A stretch of DNA of 64,000 nucleotides from Burkholderia pyrrocinia. GTDB taxonomy: Bacteria; Pseudomonadota; Gammaproteobacteria; Burkholderiales; Burkholderiaceae. Both the position numbers and the translations under genes were made by a program. Within the stretch, counting starts at the first letter, position 1; each line of letters opens with the position of its first letter. Positions 50,342 through 63,845 of this stretch are shown in pieces. The notes beneath the pieces are model-generated. The model was not told where the DNA came from. It saw nothing but the letters and a program-made list of their open reading frames with translations, and ran no database searches. Where the stretch lies: positions 3,520,104 to 3,584,103 of the forward strand of contig NZ_CP011503.1 in the NCBI RefSeq assembly GCF_001028665.1. The letters run 5' to 3'.

Positions 50342-52312
50342 ATGCGCACCAAATTGACCGTCAAGAATCCGCGGCCGGCGTCGCCGACCCGCGCACCCGT
50401 CCGCTCCGGCAGCCACGTTGCCCGCAAGGCGGTGCGCCCCGCTGCGCCGCCCGCGGGAGACAAGCCGGCCCGCCCGAAGAAGGCGTCCCCGGCTGCCGGC
50501 GGCGAACGCACGTTCAAGCCGCGCGGCGCCGCGGGCGCCGAGCGCCCGGGCGCGGATCGCGCAACGGCCAAGCGCGCGCCACGTGACGGCGGTGCCGAAC
50601 GCGGCTATCGCGGCGCTGACGGCAAGCCCGACTCGCGCCCGCCCCGTCGCAGCGACGCCGATGCGCGGCCGCGCCGCGCGGGTGCCGAAGGCGGCGCGCG
50701 TGCGCCCTATCGCGACAAGACCGCCGGCGAAGGCGCGAAGCGCAGCTTCGGCGACCGCCGTCCGTCGTCCGACCGCCCGCCCCGTCGCAGCGATGACGAC
50801 GCACGGCCCCGTCGTGCAGGTGCCGAAGGCGGCACGCGCGCGCCTTATCGCGACAACGCAACGGGCGAAGGGGCGAAACGCAGCTTCGGCGATCGCCGCA
50901 CGTCGTCCGACCGCCCGCCCCGTCGCAGCGATGACGACGCACGGCCGCGCCGCGCAGGTGCCGAAGGCGGCGCACGCGCACCCTATCGCGACAAGGCAGC
51001 CGGCGAAGGGGCGAAACGCAGCTTCGATGACCGCCGTCCGTCGTCCGACCGCCCGGCCCGTCGCAGCGACGACGATGCACGTCCGCGCCGCGCAGGCGCT
51101 GACGACGTCAAGCGCACGCCCTATCGCGACAAGGCTGCAAGCGAAGGCGCGAAGCGCAGCTTCGGCGACCGCCGTCCGCCGTCCGACCGCCCGGCCCGCC
51201 GCAGCGACGACGATGCACGTCCGCGCCGCGCAGGCGCTGACGACGGCAAGCGCGCACCCTATCGCGACAAAGCCGCCGGCGAAGGCGCGAAGCGCAGCTT
51301 CGGCGACCGCCGTCCGTCGTCCGATCGCCCGGCCCGCCGCAACGACGACGATGCACGTCCGCGCCGCGCAGGCGCTGACGACGTCAAGCGCACGCCCTAT
51401 CGCGACAAGGCTGCAAGCGAAGGCGCGAAGCGCAGCTTCGGCGACCGCCCGGCTCGCCCCGCACGCGACGGCGAACGCCGCTCGCCCGGCGCGGGCCTGA
51501 AGACCGCGCAACCCGTCAAGCGCCAGGCTGCGGACACCGATTACGGTGACGAAACGGGCCTGATGCGCCTGTCGAAGCGGATGTCCGAGCTCGGCATGTG
51601 CTCGCGCCGCGAAGCCGACGAATGGATCGAAAAGGGCTGGGTGCTCGTCGACGGCGAACGCATCGACACGCTCGGCACCAAGGTGCGCGCCGACCAGAAG
51701 ATCGAGATCGACGAGCGAGCGAGCGCCGCGCAGGCCGCGCAGGTGACGATCCTGCTGCACAAGCCGGTCGGCTATGTGTCGGGTCAGGCGGAAGACGGCT
51801 ACGAGCCCGCTGCCGTGCTGATCACGCGCGGGAACCACTGGAGCGGCGACCATTCGCCGCTGCGCTTCTCGCCGCAGCACCTGCACGCGCTCGCGCCGGC
51901 CGGCCGGCTCGACATCGATTCGACCGGCCTGCTCGTGCTGACGCAGAACGGCGTGATCGCGAAGCAGTTGATCGGCGAGCAATCGGACATCGACAAGGAG
52001 TACCTGGTGCGCGTGCGCTTCGGCGAACGGCTCCTCGACATCGACCAGCACTTCCCCGCGGAATCGCTCGCTAAGCTGCGCCACGGCCTCGAACTCGACG
52101 GCGTCGCGCTGAAGCCCGCGATGGTGAGCTGGCAGAACGGCGAGCAACTGCGCTTCGTGCTGCGCGAAGGCAAGAAGCGCCAGATCCGCCGCATGTGCGA
52201 ACTGGTCGGTCTCGACGTGATCGGCCTCAAGCGCGTGCGGATGGGCCGCGTGATGCTCGGCGCGCTGCCGCAGGGGCAATGGCGCTACCTGTCGGCCGAC
52301 GAGACGTTCTGA
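50342..52312 (+). CDS. rRNA pseudouridine synthase (RsuA/RluB/E/F family) with long repetitive N-terminus
   Basis: 656 residues. The C-terminal third is a normal enzyme: S4 RNA-binding domain (LSKRMSELGMCSRREADEWI, from about residue 405), then the synthase domain with the catalytic Asp in GRLDIDSTGLL near 523 and REGKKRQIRRMCELVG. The first 400 residues are basic and low in complexity, with six tandem 46-residue repeats at about 101-375 rich in RPRRAG, YRDK, AKRSFGDRR and SDRP. Such Arg-rich tails probably bind RNA. Terminator follows. The exact uridine target is not known. Confidence 0.88.
   Translation: MRTKLTVKNPRPASPTRAPVRSGSHVARKAVRPAAPPAGDKPARPKKASPAAGGERTFKPRGAAGAERPGADRATAKRAPRDGGAERGYRGADGKPDSRPPRRSDADARPRRAGAEGGARAPYRDKTAGEGAKRSFGDRRPSSDRPPRRSDDDARPRRAGAEGGTRAPYRDNATGEGAKRSFGDRRTSSDRPPRRSDDDARPRRAGAEGGARAPYRDKAAGEGAKRSFDDRRPSSDRPARRSDDDARPRRAGADDVKRTPYRDKAASEGAKRSFGDRRPPSDRPARRSDDDARPRRAGADDGKRAPYRDKAAGEGAKRSFGDRRPSSDRPARRNDDDARPRRAGADDVKRTPYRDKAASEGAKRSFGDRPARPARDGERRSPGAGLKTAQPVKRQAADTDYGDETGLMRLSKRMSELGMCSRREADEWIEKGWVLVDGERIDTLGTKVRADQKIEIDERASAAQAAQVTILLHKPVGYVSGQAEDGYEPAAVLITRGNHWSGDHSPLRFSPQHLHALAPAGRLDIDSTGLLVLTQNGVIAKQLIGEQSDIDKEYLVRVRFGERLLDIDQHFPAESLAKLRHGLELDGVALKPAMVSWQNGEQLRFVLREGKKRQIRRMCELVGLDVIGLKRVRMGRVMLGALPQGQWRYLSADETF
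50645..51452 (+). repeat. Six tandem 138-base repeats inside the pseudouridine synthase gene
   Basis: Units begin at about 50645, 50783, 50921, 51059, 51197 and 51335, each starting with a near copy of CGTCGCAGCGACGACGATGC and staying in frame (46 codons). The last unit is shorter. Neighbouring units differ at few positions; units four to six are the most alike, suggesting recent duplication. Confidence 0.85.
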
Positions 52313-52344
52313 CCGCGGGCACGCCCTATGTGCCCCGCAATGAA

Positions 52345-52370
52345 AAAGCCCGCGCAAGCGGGCTTTTTTG
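52345..52370 (+). terminator. Terminator of the pseudouridine synthase gene
   Basis: Nine-base stem AAAGCCCGC / GCGGGCTTT with loop GCAA (52345-52366) and a T run; the A run on the other side makes it usable by convergent def as well. Confidence 0.85.
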
Positions 52371-52418
52371 TTTCCGGCGGGCGGCGCGAAACCGGACGCC
52401 TGCCGCCCCGCGTGCCGG

Positions 52419-55063
<2,645 letters not shown>

Positions 55064-55190
55064 TTATCTCAGTTTGACGCCGCGGCGGGGCGTGCAATGC
55101 ACGCCGGATGACCGTGCTGCAGCGCACACGAAAAGGCGTGCGCGGCAGCGGCGAACGACGGTGCCCAGGCCCGCCGTCCACGCCATCGCG

Positions 55191-56456
55191 TTACTGGCTG
55201 AAGAGGCGGCGCGTGACCGGCGAACCAGCCGGAATGCCGGCTTCCTCGAGCTTCGCGTACAGCTTCATCAACTGCTGCTCGATCGCGAGCAGCGTCGACT
55301 CCGGCAGCGGCCGGCGCGAATCGTCGACGACCCGTGCACCGATCCGCTCGGACAGCGACTTCGCGTAGTCGCACATCAGCCGGAACGGCAGGATGTCCTC
55401 TTCGGCGACCGGCACGTCGAGCACCAGCGTGATCATGTTGCCGCCCTTGTACGTGAGGTCGTCGCGCAGGAAATTCGTGTCGCCGAACTGCAGCATGAAC
55501 ACGGGGTTCTGCTTCGCGTCGAGCTTCACGAAACGCGTGCCGTCGCGCGACAGCAGCAGCCCGTCCTGCGACGCGACAGCCTGAATGTAGTTCGCCGACC
55601 ACGGCGCGCCGTCCGACATCACGTTGATCGACAGCTGCGCATCGCACTGCGCGGCAAAGGCATCGAGTTCGCGCGCCATCGCCACCGTCTCCATCATGTC
55701 CGGGAATTCCGGCGCGCCGTCGATCGTGTCGGCGAACTGCTGGACGCCCGTCACGAATTCGGAGAATTCGAGCTCGTTCAGCGCGCCGCTGCGGTTCGCG
55801 AGCTGCGCGGCCGCGCGCAGTTCTTCGTAGCGCACGCCGTTCTGCAGCAGTTCCCACTGGCCGCCTTCCGGCTTGCCTTCGATGTGCACGGGCTTGCTGC
55901 CCGCGCGGCGCAGCCGCTGCGCGGCCGGCAGGATCTTGTCGCCCGGCAGCGGCCCAGCGAGGCGGATCGGCACGATGCAGTCGATCCGGCGATCGACGAT
56001 CGCGGGCGGCGCCGACGAGATCGTCGTCGCGGCCGGCAGCACGGGCTCGGCAGGTTCGGCGGCCGCTTCGTGCACGACGGCAGGCACTGCTTCTTCACCG
56101 GCGGCCGGTTCGGTCGATTCGGACGACAGGTCGACGCCGGTCGCCTCGGCCTGCAGATCGGCCGGCATGTCCGCAGGCGCGGCCCCGCCGAACGTCGGCT
56201 CGACGCGCGCGGCCTCGGCCGGCGCGGCGGACGCCGCGACCGGTGCCGCGGGCTCGCGGCGCACCGGCTGACGCACCGGTTCGATGAACGGCAACTCTTC
56301 GTCGCGCTCGGGGCGGCTCATCGCCTCGGCCGCTTCTTCCGGCATCGGCCGCGGCATCCTGCGCCGCACCTTCGCGCCCTGCCATGCGTTGTAGACCACG
56401 ACGCCGCCCACCACGACGGCGCCCGCGCCGATCAAACCGAGTGTCAACTCGTCCAT
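55191..56456 (-). CDS. zipA: Cell division protein ZipA
   Basis: 421 residues. N-terminal membrane anchor (LTLGLIGAGAVVVGGVVVYNAW), a long Pro/Ala/Glu-rich linker to about residue 180, and a C-terminal FtsZ-binding domain (about 245-400) with RDGTRFVKLDAKQNPVFMLQ and NMITLVLDVPVAEED. Bundles and tethers FtsZ at the septum. Longer than E. coli ZipA (about 330), mainly by the linker. Lies between smc and ligA, an arrangement common in beta- and gammaproteobacteria. Confidence 0.92.
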   Translation of the reverse strand: MDELTLGLIGAGAVVVGGVVVYNAWQGAKVRRRMPRPMPEEAAEAMSRPERDEELPFIEPVRQPVRREPAAPVAASAAPAEAARVEPTFGGAAPADMPADLQAEATGVDLSSESTEPAAGEEAVPAVVHEAAAEPAEPVLPAATTISSAPPAIVDRRIDCIVPIRLAGPLPGDKILPAAQRLRRAGSKPVHIEGKPEGGQWELLQNGVRYEELRAAAQLANRSGALNELEFSEFVTGVQQFADTIDGAPEFPDMMETVAMARELDAFAAQCDAQLSINVMSDGAPWSANYIQAVASQDGLLLSRDGTRFVKLDAKQNPVFMLQFGDTNFLRDDLTYKGGNMITLVLDVPVAEEDILPFRLMCDYAKSLSERIGARVVDDSRRPLPESTLLAIEQQLMKLYAKLEEAGIPAGSPVTRRLFSQ

Positions 56457-56541
56457 GCACGCTCCATCAGCAATTCTTTTTCATCGGAACCGCGAACGGG
56501 CGCCCATGCGCCGCGCGAACGCGGTCCGGTTTCGTCAAACA

Positions 56542-59500
56542 TCAATTCTGGGCAAAACCCGCTGCGGTTTCCATGTCCACCGCAACGATCCGCGACACGC
56601 CCTGCTCCTGCATCGTCACGCCGATCAGCTGCTGCGCCATCTCCATCGCGATCTTGTTGTGCGAGATGAACAGGAACTGCGTCTTGTCGGACATCGCGCG
56701 CACGAGATTCGCGAAACGTTCGGTGTTCGCGTCGTCGAGCGGCGCGTCGACCTCGTCGAGCAGACAGAACGGCGCCGGGTTCAACTGGAACATCGCGAAC
56801 ACCAGCGCGGTCGCGGTCAGCGCCTTCTCGCCGCCGGACAGCAGGTGAATCGTCGCGTTCTTCTTGCCGGGCGGCTGCGCCATCACCTGCACGCCGGCAT
56901 CGAGGATCTCGTCGCCCGTCATGATCAGCTTCGCCTGGCCGCCGCCGAACAGGCGCGGGAACAGGTCGCTGAAGTGGCGGTTGACCTCGTCGAAGGTACC
57001 CTGCAGCAGCGTGCGGGTTTCCTGGTCGATCTTGTGGATCGCGTCCTCGAGCGTCGTGATCGCATCGATCAGGTCGGCCGACTGCGCGTCGAGGAACACC
57101 TTGCGCTCGCTCGCGGCCTTCAGCTCGTCGAGCGCGGCCATGTTCACCGGGCCGAGCGCGTTGATCGCGTTGTTGAGCCGCGTGACCTCGCCCTGCAGGT
57201 ACGACGGTTTCAGATCCGGCGTCAGCTTCTCGCTCAGCGCGGCCTCGTCGACCTCGGCCGTCGCGAGCTGCTCGGCGAACTGCTCGACGGCCAGGCGCGC
57301 AGCCTGCTCTTTCAGCTGCAGTTCGGTGATGCGGTCGCGCAGCGGCTGCAGCGAACGCTCAGCGACGAGACGCTGCTCGTCCGACGCGCGCAGCTTCGCG
57401 GTCAGGTCGTCGAGCTCGATCCGCGCGGCCTGCAGCGCCTCTTCCTTCACCGCGCGAATCTCGAGCGCGTCCTGCAGGCCCGTGTGCGCGGTCTGTTCGT
57501 TGATCGTCTCGAGCTCGGCACGCGCGTCTTCCAGCGATGCGGCGACGCGCTCGCTCTGCTCGTGCGCGACCTGGATGCTGCGCTTGAGCTCGTCGATCCG
57601 GGTCACCGCGTTGCGTGCGGCGAAGCGCGCGTCGTTCGCGCCGCGCTCCAGGTCACGTGCCTCCTGACGCGCCTGCGTCAGCGATTCGTCGAGCGATTCG
57701 AACGCGAGCTGGTTGTCTTCGAAGCGCGCCTGCAGCTCCGCGAGTTCGCCGTCGAAGCGCTCGAAATTCGCTTCCGACTCGGCACGCAGCGCGCGCTGTT
57801 CTTCGATCTGCGCGCCGATTTCCTCGAGTTCCTCGCGGATCTGCGTGCTGCGCTGCGTATAACGCTCGTGTGCCTGCGCAAGCTTCAGCACATCCATCTG
57901 CAGCGCGTGCACACGCTGCGTCGCACGCTCGGCCTGCGCGCGCACGTCGCCGAGCGCCTGCGTGGCCTGCGTGTGCGCGGCTTCCGCGCGTACCGCGGCC
58001 GTGCGCGCCTCGTCGGCGAGCAGCGCCTGCGCACGCACCTGGCGCGTCAGGTTTTCGATTTCCTGCTGGCGGGCCAGCATCCCGGACTGCTCCGAATCCG
58101 CCGCGTACAACTGCACGCCGACGCGCGTAACGATATGGCCGGCCTTGACGACGAACGCACCGCCTGCCGGCAGTTGCGTGCGGGTCGCAAGCGCCTGCGC
58201 GACGTCGTCGGCGACATACACGTTGCCGAGCCAGTCGTTCAGCACCGCGCGAATGCCCGCGTCGTCGATGCGCACGAGCGACAGCACCGGACGCAGCCCG
58301 GCCACCGCCGCAGGCGGTTCGCCGGCCGCGGGCGGCGCGTAGAACGCGAGCTTCGCGGGCGGTGCATCGGTCGCAAACGCCTTCACCCAGTCGAGATTCG
58401 ACACTTCGAGCGCAGCGAGGCGCTCGCGCAGCACGGCTTCGAGCGCCGCTTCCCAGCCCGCCTCGACGTGCAGCTTCTTCCACAGGCGCGGCAGCGCGCC
58501 GAGCTCGTGCTTGTCGAGCCAGGGCTGCACCTTGCCCTCGGTCTGCACGTTTTCCTGAAGCTGCTTCAGTGCGGCGAGGCGCGCCTCGAGCTGGTGAATC
58601 TGCGCGCCTTCGGCCTGCACGCGCTCCTGCGCGGCACGGCGTTCGCCGTCGAGGCGCGGCACCGTTTCCTGCGCGTCGGCGAGACGCGCCTGCGCTTCGG
58701 CGAGGATTTCTTCCTGCTCGGCAAGCTGCATGCGCAACTCCTCGAGCTGCGCCTCGTCCGGTGCGTCGAGCCCGCCCGCTTCGCTCTTCAGGCGCTCATG
58801 GCGCTGCTGAAGCTGCTGGAGCTGCTGGTCGGCGTTGCGCTGGTGCGCGGCTTCGAGCTTCAGCGACTGTTCGGTCTGCGCGATCCGCGCGCGCTCGTCG
58901 TTGAGCTGCGCCTGCGCGTCGCGCCACTTCGCCTCGAGCGCCGGCAGCGCGTCGTGCTTCGCGGCTGCGTTGTCCTCGGCGAGCGCGGCCTTCTCGTCGG
59001 CCATCGCGCGTGCCTCTTCGGCTTCCTCGAGCTCGTCCTGCGACTTCTCGGCCTGCGCGCGCCATTGCTCGCGCTGCGCGTTCAGCGCGGCGATCTGCGC
59101 CTGCACGCGATTGCGCGATTCGACGATGAACTTGATCTCGGCTTCGAGGCGGCTCACCTCGGCATTCGCCTCGTAAAGCGAACCCTGCGCGCCCTGCATC
59201 GCGTCGCTCGCGGCGTAATGCGCGACGCGCAGCGTCTCGAGCTGCGACTCGACCTCGCGCAGCTTCGCCGTCTGCGCCTCGAGGTCGATCTGCGCCTGCT
59301 CGATCGCGCGCTGCTGCTTCTGCTGCTCGCCGGCGGCCTCGTTCTTGCGCAGCAGCCACAACAGGCGCTGCTTCTCCTCGCCGTCGGCGACGAGTTCCTT
59401 GTACTTGTTCGCGACGACGGCCTGCGCCTCGAGCTTCTCGAGGTTCGCGCCGAGTTCGCGGACGATGTCCTCGACGCGCGTCAGGTTCTCGCGCGTGTCG

Positions 59501-60054
59501 TGCAGGCGGTTCTCGGTTTCGCGGCGGCGTTCCTTGTACTTCGACACGCCCGCGGCTTCCTCGAGGAACACGCGCAGCTCTTCCGGCTTCGCCTCGATGA
59601 TCCGCGCGATCATGCCCTGCCCGATGATCGCGTACGCACGCGGCCCGAGGCCGGTGCCGAGGAAGATGTCCTGGATGTCGCGGCGGCGTGCCGGCAGGTT
59701 GTTGATGTAGTAGCTCGACGTGCCGTCGCGCGTCAGCACGCGCTTCACGGCGATTTCGCCGTACTGGCCCCACTGCCCGGCCGCGCGGCCGTCGGAGTTG
59801 TCGAAGATCAGCTCGACGCTTGCCCGGCTGCCGGGCTTGCGTGCGGTCGAGCCGTTGAAGATCACGTCCTGCATCGATTCGCCGCGCAGCTCGGAGGCGC
59901 GCGACTCGCCGAGCACCCAGCGCACGGCGTCGATGATGTTGGACTTGCCGCACCCGTTCGGGCCCACCACGCCGACAAGCTGGCCCGGAACCTGGAAATG
60001 CGTGGGATCGACGAAGGATTTGAAGCCAGCGAGTTTGATCGAGCTCAGACGCAC
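56542..60054 (-). CDS. smc: Chromosome segregation protein SMC
   Basis: 1170 residues from the GTG at 60054, which gives the family start RLSSIKLAGFKSFVDPTHF; the frame is open to 60255 but unrelated. Walker A GPNGCGKS at 31-38, long coiled coils, a hinge near 520-650 (KVQPWLDKHELGALPR onward), ABC signature LSGGEKALTA near 1070 and Walker B with CLLDEVDAPLDD. Condensin-like ATPase for chromosome compaction. Followed by zipA. Confidence 0.97.
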   Translation of the reverse strand: MRLSSIKLAGFKSFVDPTHFQVPGQLVGVVGPNGCGKSNIIDAVRWVLGESRASELRGESMQDVIFNGSTARKPGSRASVELIFDNSDGRAAGQWGQYGEIAVKRVLTRDGTSSYYINNLPARRRDIQDIFLGTGLGPRAYAIIGQGMIARIIEAKPEELRVFLEEAAGVSKYKERRRETENRLHDTRENLTRVEDIVRELGANLEKLEAQAVVANKYKELVADGEEKQRLLWLLRKNEAAGEQQKQQRAIEQAQIDLEAQTAKLREVESQLETLRVAHYAASDAMQGAQGSLYEANAEVSRLEAEIKFIVESRNRVQAQIAALNAQREQWRAQAEKSQDELEEAEEARAMADEKAALAEDNAAAKHDALPALEAKWRDAQAQLNDERARIAQTEQSLKLEAAHQRNADQQLQQLQQRHERLKSEAGGLDAPDEAQLEELRMQLAEQEEILAEAQARLADAQETVPRLDGERRAAQERVQAEGAQIHQLEARLAALKQLQENVQTEGKVQPWLDKHELGALPRLWKKLHVEAGWEAALEAVLRERLAALEVSNLDWVKAFATDAPPAKLAFYAPPAAGEPPAAVAGLRPVLSLVRIDDAGIRAVLNDWLGNVYVADDVAQALATRTQLPAGGAFVVKAGHIVTRVGVQLYAADSEQSGMLARQQEIENLTRQVRAQALLADEARTAAVRAEAAHTQATQALGDVRAQAERATQRVHALQMDVLKLAQAHERYTQRSTQIREELEEIGAQIEEQRALRAESEANFERFDGELAELQARFEDNQLAFESLDESLTQARQEARDLERGANDARFAARNAVTRIDELKRSIQVAHEQSERVAASLEDARAELETINEQTAHTGLQDALEIRAVKEEALQAARIELDDLTAKLRASDEQRLVAERSLQPLRDRITELQLKEQAARLAVEQFAEQLATAEVDEAALSEKLTPDLKPSYLQGEVTRLNNAINALGPVNMAALDELKAASERKVFLDAQSADLIDAITTLEDAIHKIDQETRTLLQGTFDEVNRHFSDLFPRLFGGGQAKLIMTGDEILDAGVQVMAQPPGKKNATIHLLSGGEKALTATALVFAMFQLNPAPFCLLDEVDAPLDDANTERFANLVRAMSDKTQFLFISHNKIAMEMAQQLIGVTMQEQGVSRIVAVDMETAAGFAQN

Positions 60055-60193
60055 GGCGGTATCGGATGTGAAGAAGGTGTGAAACGGACGGGGCCGCGCT
60101 GCGCGGGGCCGGACGACCCATGCGCGCGACGCGCCCCGGAATTCAAAAGCGGGGCCGCGCGCATACAGCGTTGGGCCCCGCAAACGGCTTCCA

Positions 60194-61135
60194 TCATACC
60201 ATCGCGCGTGCGCCGTCCCGACCGTCGCCGGGTTTGCCCGGTGCCGGTGCGGCACGATGGACCCGGCTGGACAGCAGCGTCGCCAGCACGATGCACACGC
60301 CGCCCGCCCACTCGCGCGCGGTCGGCAGCTCGCTCGCGAACACCCACGCCGACAGCGCGGTGATCACGATCTCGAACAGCATGATGATCGACGCGCGGTT
60401 CGCGGGCACGCGCGCAAGACCGTATTGCACGAGCAGGTTGTTGGCCGCCATCGTCACGCCGATCGCGGCGATGATCAACGCGGCGACGCCGAGCTGGCCG
60501 CCCGCCGGCGCGGCCGGCAGCCCTTCGAACAGCGACGCGATCGCGCCGAACACCGCCGCGCCGCCGAACAGCGTCGCGGTGCGCATCTCCGCGCGCATCC
60601 CGGGCAGCTCGCGGCTCGCCTTGATCACGAGCACGTTGCTCATCGCGAAGCTCAGCCCGGCCGCGAGGCCGGCCCATTCGGCCGGGTTGGCCGGCAGCGG
60701 CAAGCCGAGCTTCGGCGACCACAGCATCAGCATCGCGCCGCCGATCGACAGCGCCGCCAGCCCCGCGCCGGCCCAGGTCAGCCGTTCGCGCAGCAGGAAG
60801 TGCGCGTAGATCGCGGTCCATGCAGGGGTCAGGTAGAACAGCAGCATCACGCGCAGCACCTCGCCGTGGATCGTGCCCCATACGAAACCGAGGTTCGTCA
60901 CGCCGGCCGTGACCGCGATGCCCGGCAGCACCCAGTGCCAGCGCAGCGTCGCGATCGTGCGGTGCCGCGTGACGATCACGAACAGGAACGCGACGACGCT
61001 CGTCAGCGCGCTCGCCAGCGTGCCCGTCACGCCGAGCGACGCGAGGATCCGCAGCGGATACCAGATCAGGCCCCATACCGATGCGCCGATCAGGATGGCC
61101 AGCGTCGGCAGGCTGCCGCGTACCGCGTTATTCAT
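60194..61135 (-). CDS. EamA/DMT-family transporter
   Basis: 313 residues with ten membrane segments in two EamA halves; LLFYLTPAWTAIYAHFLLRERLTW is the typical fourth segment and later FEIVITALSAWVFASELPTAREW. Metabolite or drug exporter of unknown substrate. It is upstream of smc in the same direction, 139 bases away, and divergent from dapC. Confidence 0.85.
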   Translation of the reverse strand: MNNAVRGSLPTLAILIGASVWGLIWYPLRILASLGVTGTLASALTSVVAFLFVIVTRHRTIATLRWHWVLPGIAVTAGVTNLGFVWGTIHGEVLRVMLLFYLTPAWTAIYAHFLLRERLTWAGAGLAALSIGGAMLMLWSPKLGLPLPANPAEWAGLAAGLSFAMSNVLVIKASRELPGMRAEMRTATLFGGAAVFGAIASLFEGLPAAPAGGQLGVAALIIAAIGVTMAANNLLVQYGLARVPANRASIIMLFEIVITALSAWVFASELPTAREWAGGVCIVLATLLSSRVHRAAPAPGKPGDGRDGARAMV

Positions 61136-61205
61136 TTGGTTCGATACCCTTTATTCCACCGGCCCGGCCGCCGTTCCGGCGGGCCGTGACCGCATTCCGT
61201 CACGC

Positions 61206-61211
61206 TATAAT
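61206..61211 (+). promoter_or_regulatory. Possible -10 box of the dap genes
   Basis: Perfect TATAAT 83 bases before the dapC ATG in the divergent spacer; no clear -35 is seen at the right distance. Confidence 0.4.
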
Positions 61212-61294
61212 CATTCGTTGCGACCCGCGCGCCGTCGGCGCCCGTTCGCAGCCGCGCGGCACGTCCGCCGCTTCTTTCGCTCCAACCGGCCGCG

Positions 61295-62530
61295 ATGGCC
61301 GCTTCGCCCGTGAACCCTCGACTCGACTCGCTCCAGCCCTATCCCTTCGAAAAGCTGCGCGCCCTGTTCAAGGACGTGACGCCCTCCGGCGACCTCAAAC
61401 CGATCAGCTTCGGCATCGGCGAGCCCAAGCATCCGACCCCGGCGCTGATCCGCGACGCCGTGGTGGCCGCACTCGACGGCCTCGCGTCGTACCCGGCCAC
61501 CGCCGGCTCGGACGCGCTGCGCACGTCGATCGCGCACTGGCTCGAGCGCCGCTACGGGCTGCCGGCCGATCGATCCGGCCACGCAGGTGCTGCCCGTGTC
61601 GGGGTCGCGCGAGGCGCTGTTCTCGCTCGCGCAAACCGTCATCGACGCGCACCCGTCCGGGCACGGCGAGAAGGCGATCGTACTCTGTCCGAATCCCTTC
61701 TATCAAATTTACGAAGGCGCGGCGCTGCTGGCCGGTGCCGAACCCTATTTCGCGAACAGCGACCCGGCCCGCAATTTCGCGTGCGACTACGCAGCCGTGC
61801 CCGACGACGTCTGGGCGCGTACGCAACTGCTGTACGTGTGCTCGCCGGGCAACCCGACGGGCGCCGTACTGACGCTCGACGACTGGCGCGAGCTGTTCGC
61901 GCTGTCCGACCGCCACGGTTTCGTGATCGCGTCCGACGAGTGCTATTCGGAGATCTATTTCGACGAAGCGGCGCCGCCGCTCGGCGGCCTCGAGGCCGCG
62001 CACCGCCTCGGCCGCGGCTTCGAGCGCCTCGTGATGCTGTCGAGCCTGTCGAAGCGCTCGAACGTGCCAGGCATGCCGCTCGGGCTTCGTCGCCGGCGAC
62101 GCGGCGCTGCTGAAGAAATTCCTGCTGTACCGCACGTACCATGGCGCCGCGCTGTCGCCGGTCTGGCAGCACGCGAGCATCGCCGCGTGGAACGACGAGG
62201 CGCACGTGCGCGAGAACCGCGCGCTGTACCTGCAGAAGTTCAATACGGTCACGCCGATGCTCGCCGACGTGATCGACGTGAAGCTGCCCGACGCCGCGTT
62301 CTACCTGTGGGCCAACGTGTCCGCGTACCGGGCTGTCGGACACCGAGTTCGCCCGCCGCCTGTACGCCGACTATAATGTGACGGTTCTGCCCGGCTCGTA
62401 CCTGGCGCGCGATGCGCACGGTACCAACCCGGGCCGCGATTTCATCCGGATCGCGCTCGTCGCGGGCACCCCCGAATGCGTCGAGGGCGCGCAACGCATC
62501 GTCGATTTCTGCCGTTCTCTCGCGCGGTAA
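61295..62530 (+). CDS. dapC: Succinyldiaminopimelate transaminase, frame broken three times
   Basis: Aminotransferase of the lysine/meso-diaminopimelate pathway. The translation moves through three frames: residues from [20 protein letters not shown] to ERRYGLPA, then [18 protein letters not shown] to KRSNVPGM, then [13 protein letters not shown] to LWANVS, then [21 protein letters not shown] to the TAA. Each break is explained by one extra base (near 61566, 62076 and 62324); removing them gives one 410-residue protein of normal length. The PLP lysine lies in SSLSKRSN. Real coding gene; the breaks are judged sequence errors. Confidence 0.85.
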
Positions 62531-62574
62531 TCGTCCATCCCGATCAATTCCATCCATCTCCTGCGAAAACGAAC

Positions 62575-63403
<829 letters not shown>

Positions 63404-63404
<1 letters not shown>

Positions 63405-63770
63405 TGGCAAAGCCGCACACCGTGGTCGTCTACGGCATTCCGAACTGCGACACCGTGAAGAAGGCCCGCGTGTGGCTCGACGATCACGGCGTCGAATTCG
63501 AGTTCCACGATTTCAAGAAGCTCGGCGTCAGCGCGCCGCTGCTTGAAAACTGGCTGAAGGACGTGTCGCTCGACGCGCTCGTGAACAAGCGCGGCACCAC
63601 GTGCGCGGCCTGGACGACGCGATGAAGGCGGCCGCCGAAACGAAGACCGGTGCGGTCGCGCTGATGATCCACAAGCCGTCGGTCATCAAGCGCCCGTGCT
63701 CGTCGTCAACGGCCGCGTGAAATCGCTCGGCTTCGCATCCGATCAATACGCGGCGCGGTTTGCCGCATAG
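63404..63770 (+). CDS. ArsC/Spx-family reductase (YffB-like), frame broken twice
   Basis: Small thioredoxin-fold protein starting MAKPHTVVVYGIPNCDTVKKARVWLDDHG, with a single Cys in the active-site loop as in YffB. One base seems missing after 63603 (the frame should run RGTTWRGLDDAMKAA) and another near 63694 (KRPVLVVNGRVKSLGF). Restored, it has 122 residues. Between dapD and dapE, its usual position in Burkholderia. Function in the pathway is unknown. Confidence 0.8.
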
Positions 63771-63845
63771 GGCTGCCCGCGCTGCGCCTCGTCTTGTCGC
63801 TGCCGGCCACCGTGCCGGCATTTTTTATCGAAAGTGGTCCGAACC

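Noticed and set aside
46864..50571. Very long open frame on the minus strand opposite map and glnD
   Set aside because: It mirrors the codons of glnD and is Arg/Asp/Ala-rich without any motif. High GC removes stop codons from antisense frames.
50645..51452. CRISPR array or satellite DNA
   Set aside because: The units are 138 bases, contiguous without spacers and stay in frame inside a gene.
50210..52357. Minus-strand open frame opposite the pseudouridine synthase repeats
   Set aside because: Its apparent repeats only reflect the in-frame repeats of the real gene on the plus strand.
56455..60363. Long plus-strand open frame opposite smc
   Set aside because: Same antisense effect; the SMC frame has all motifs and normal length.
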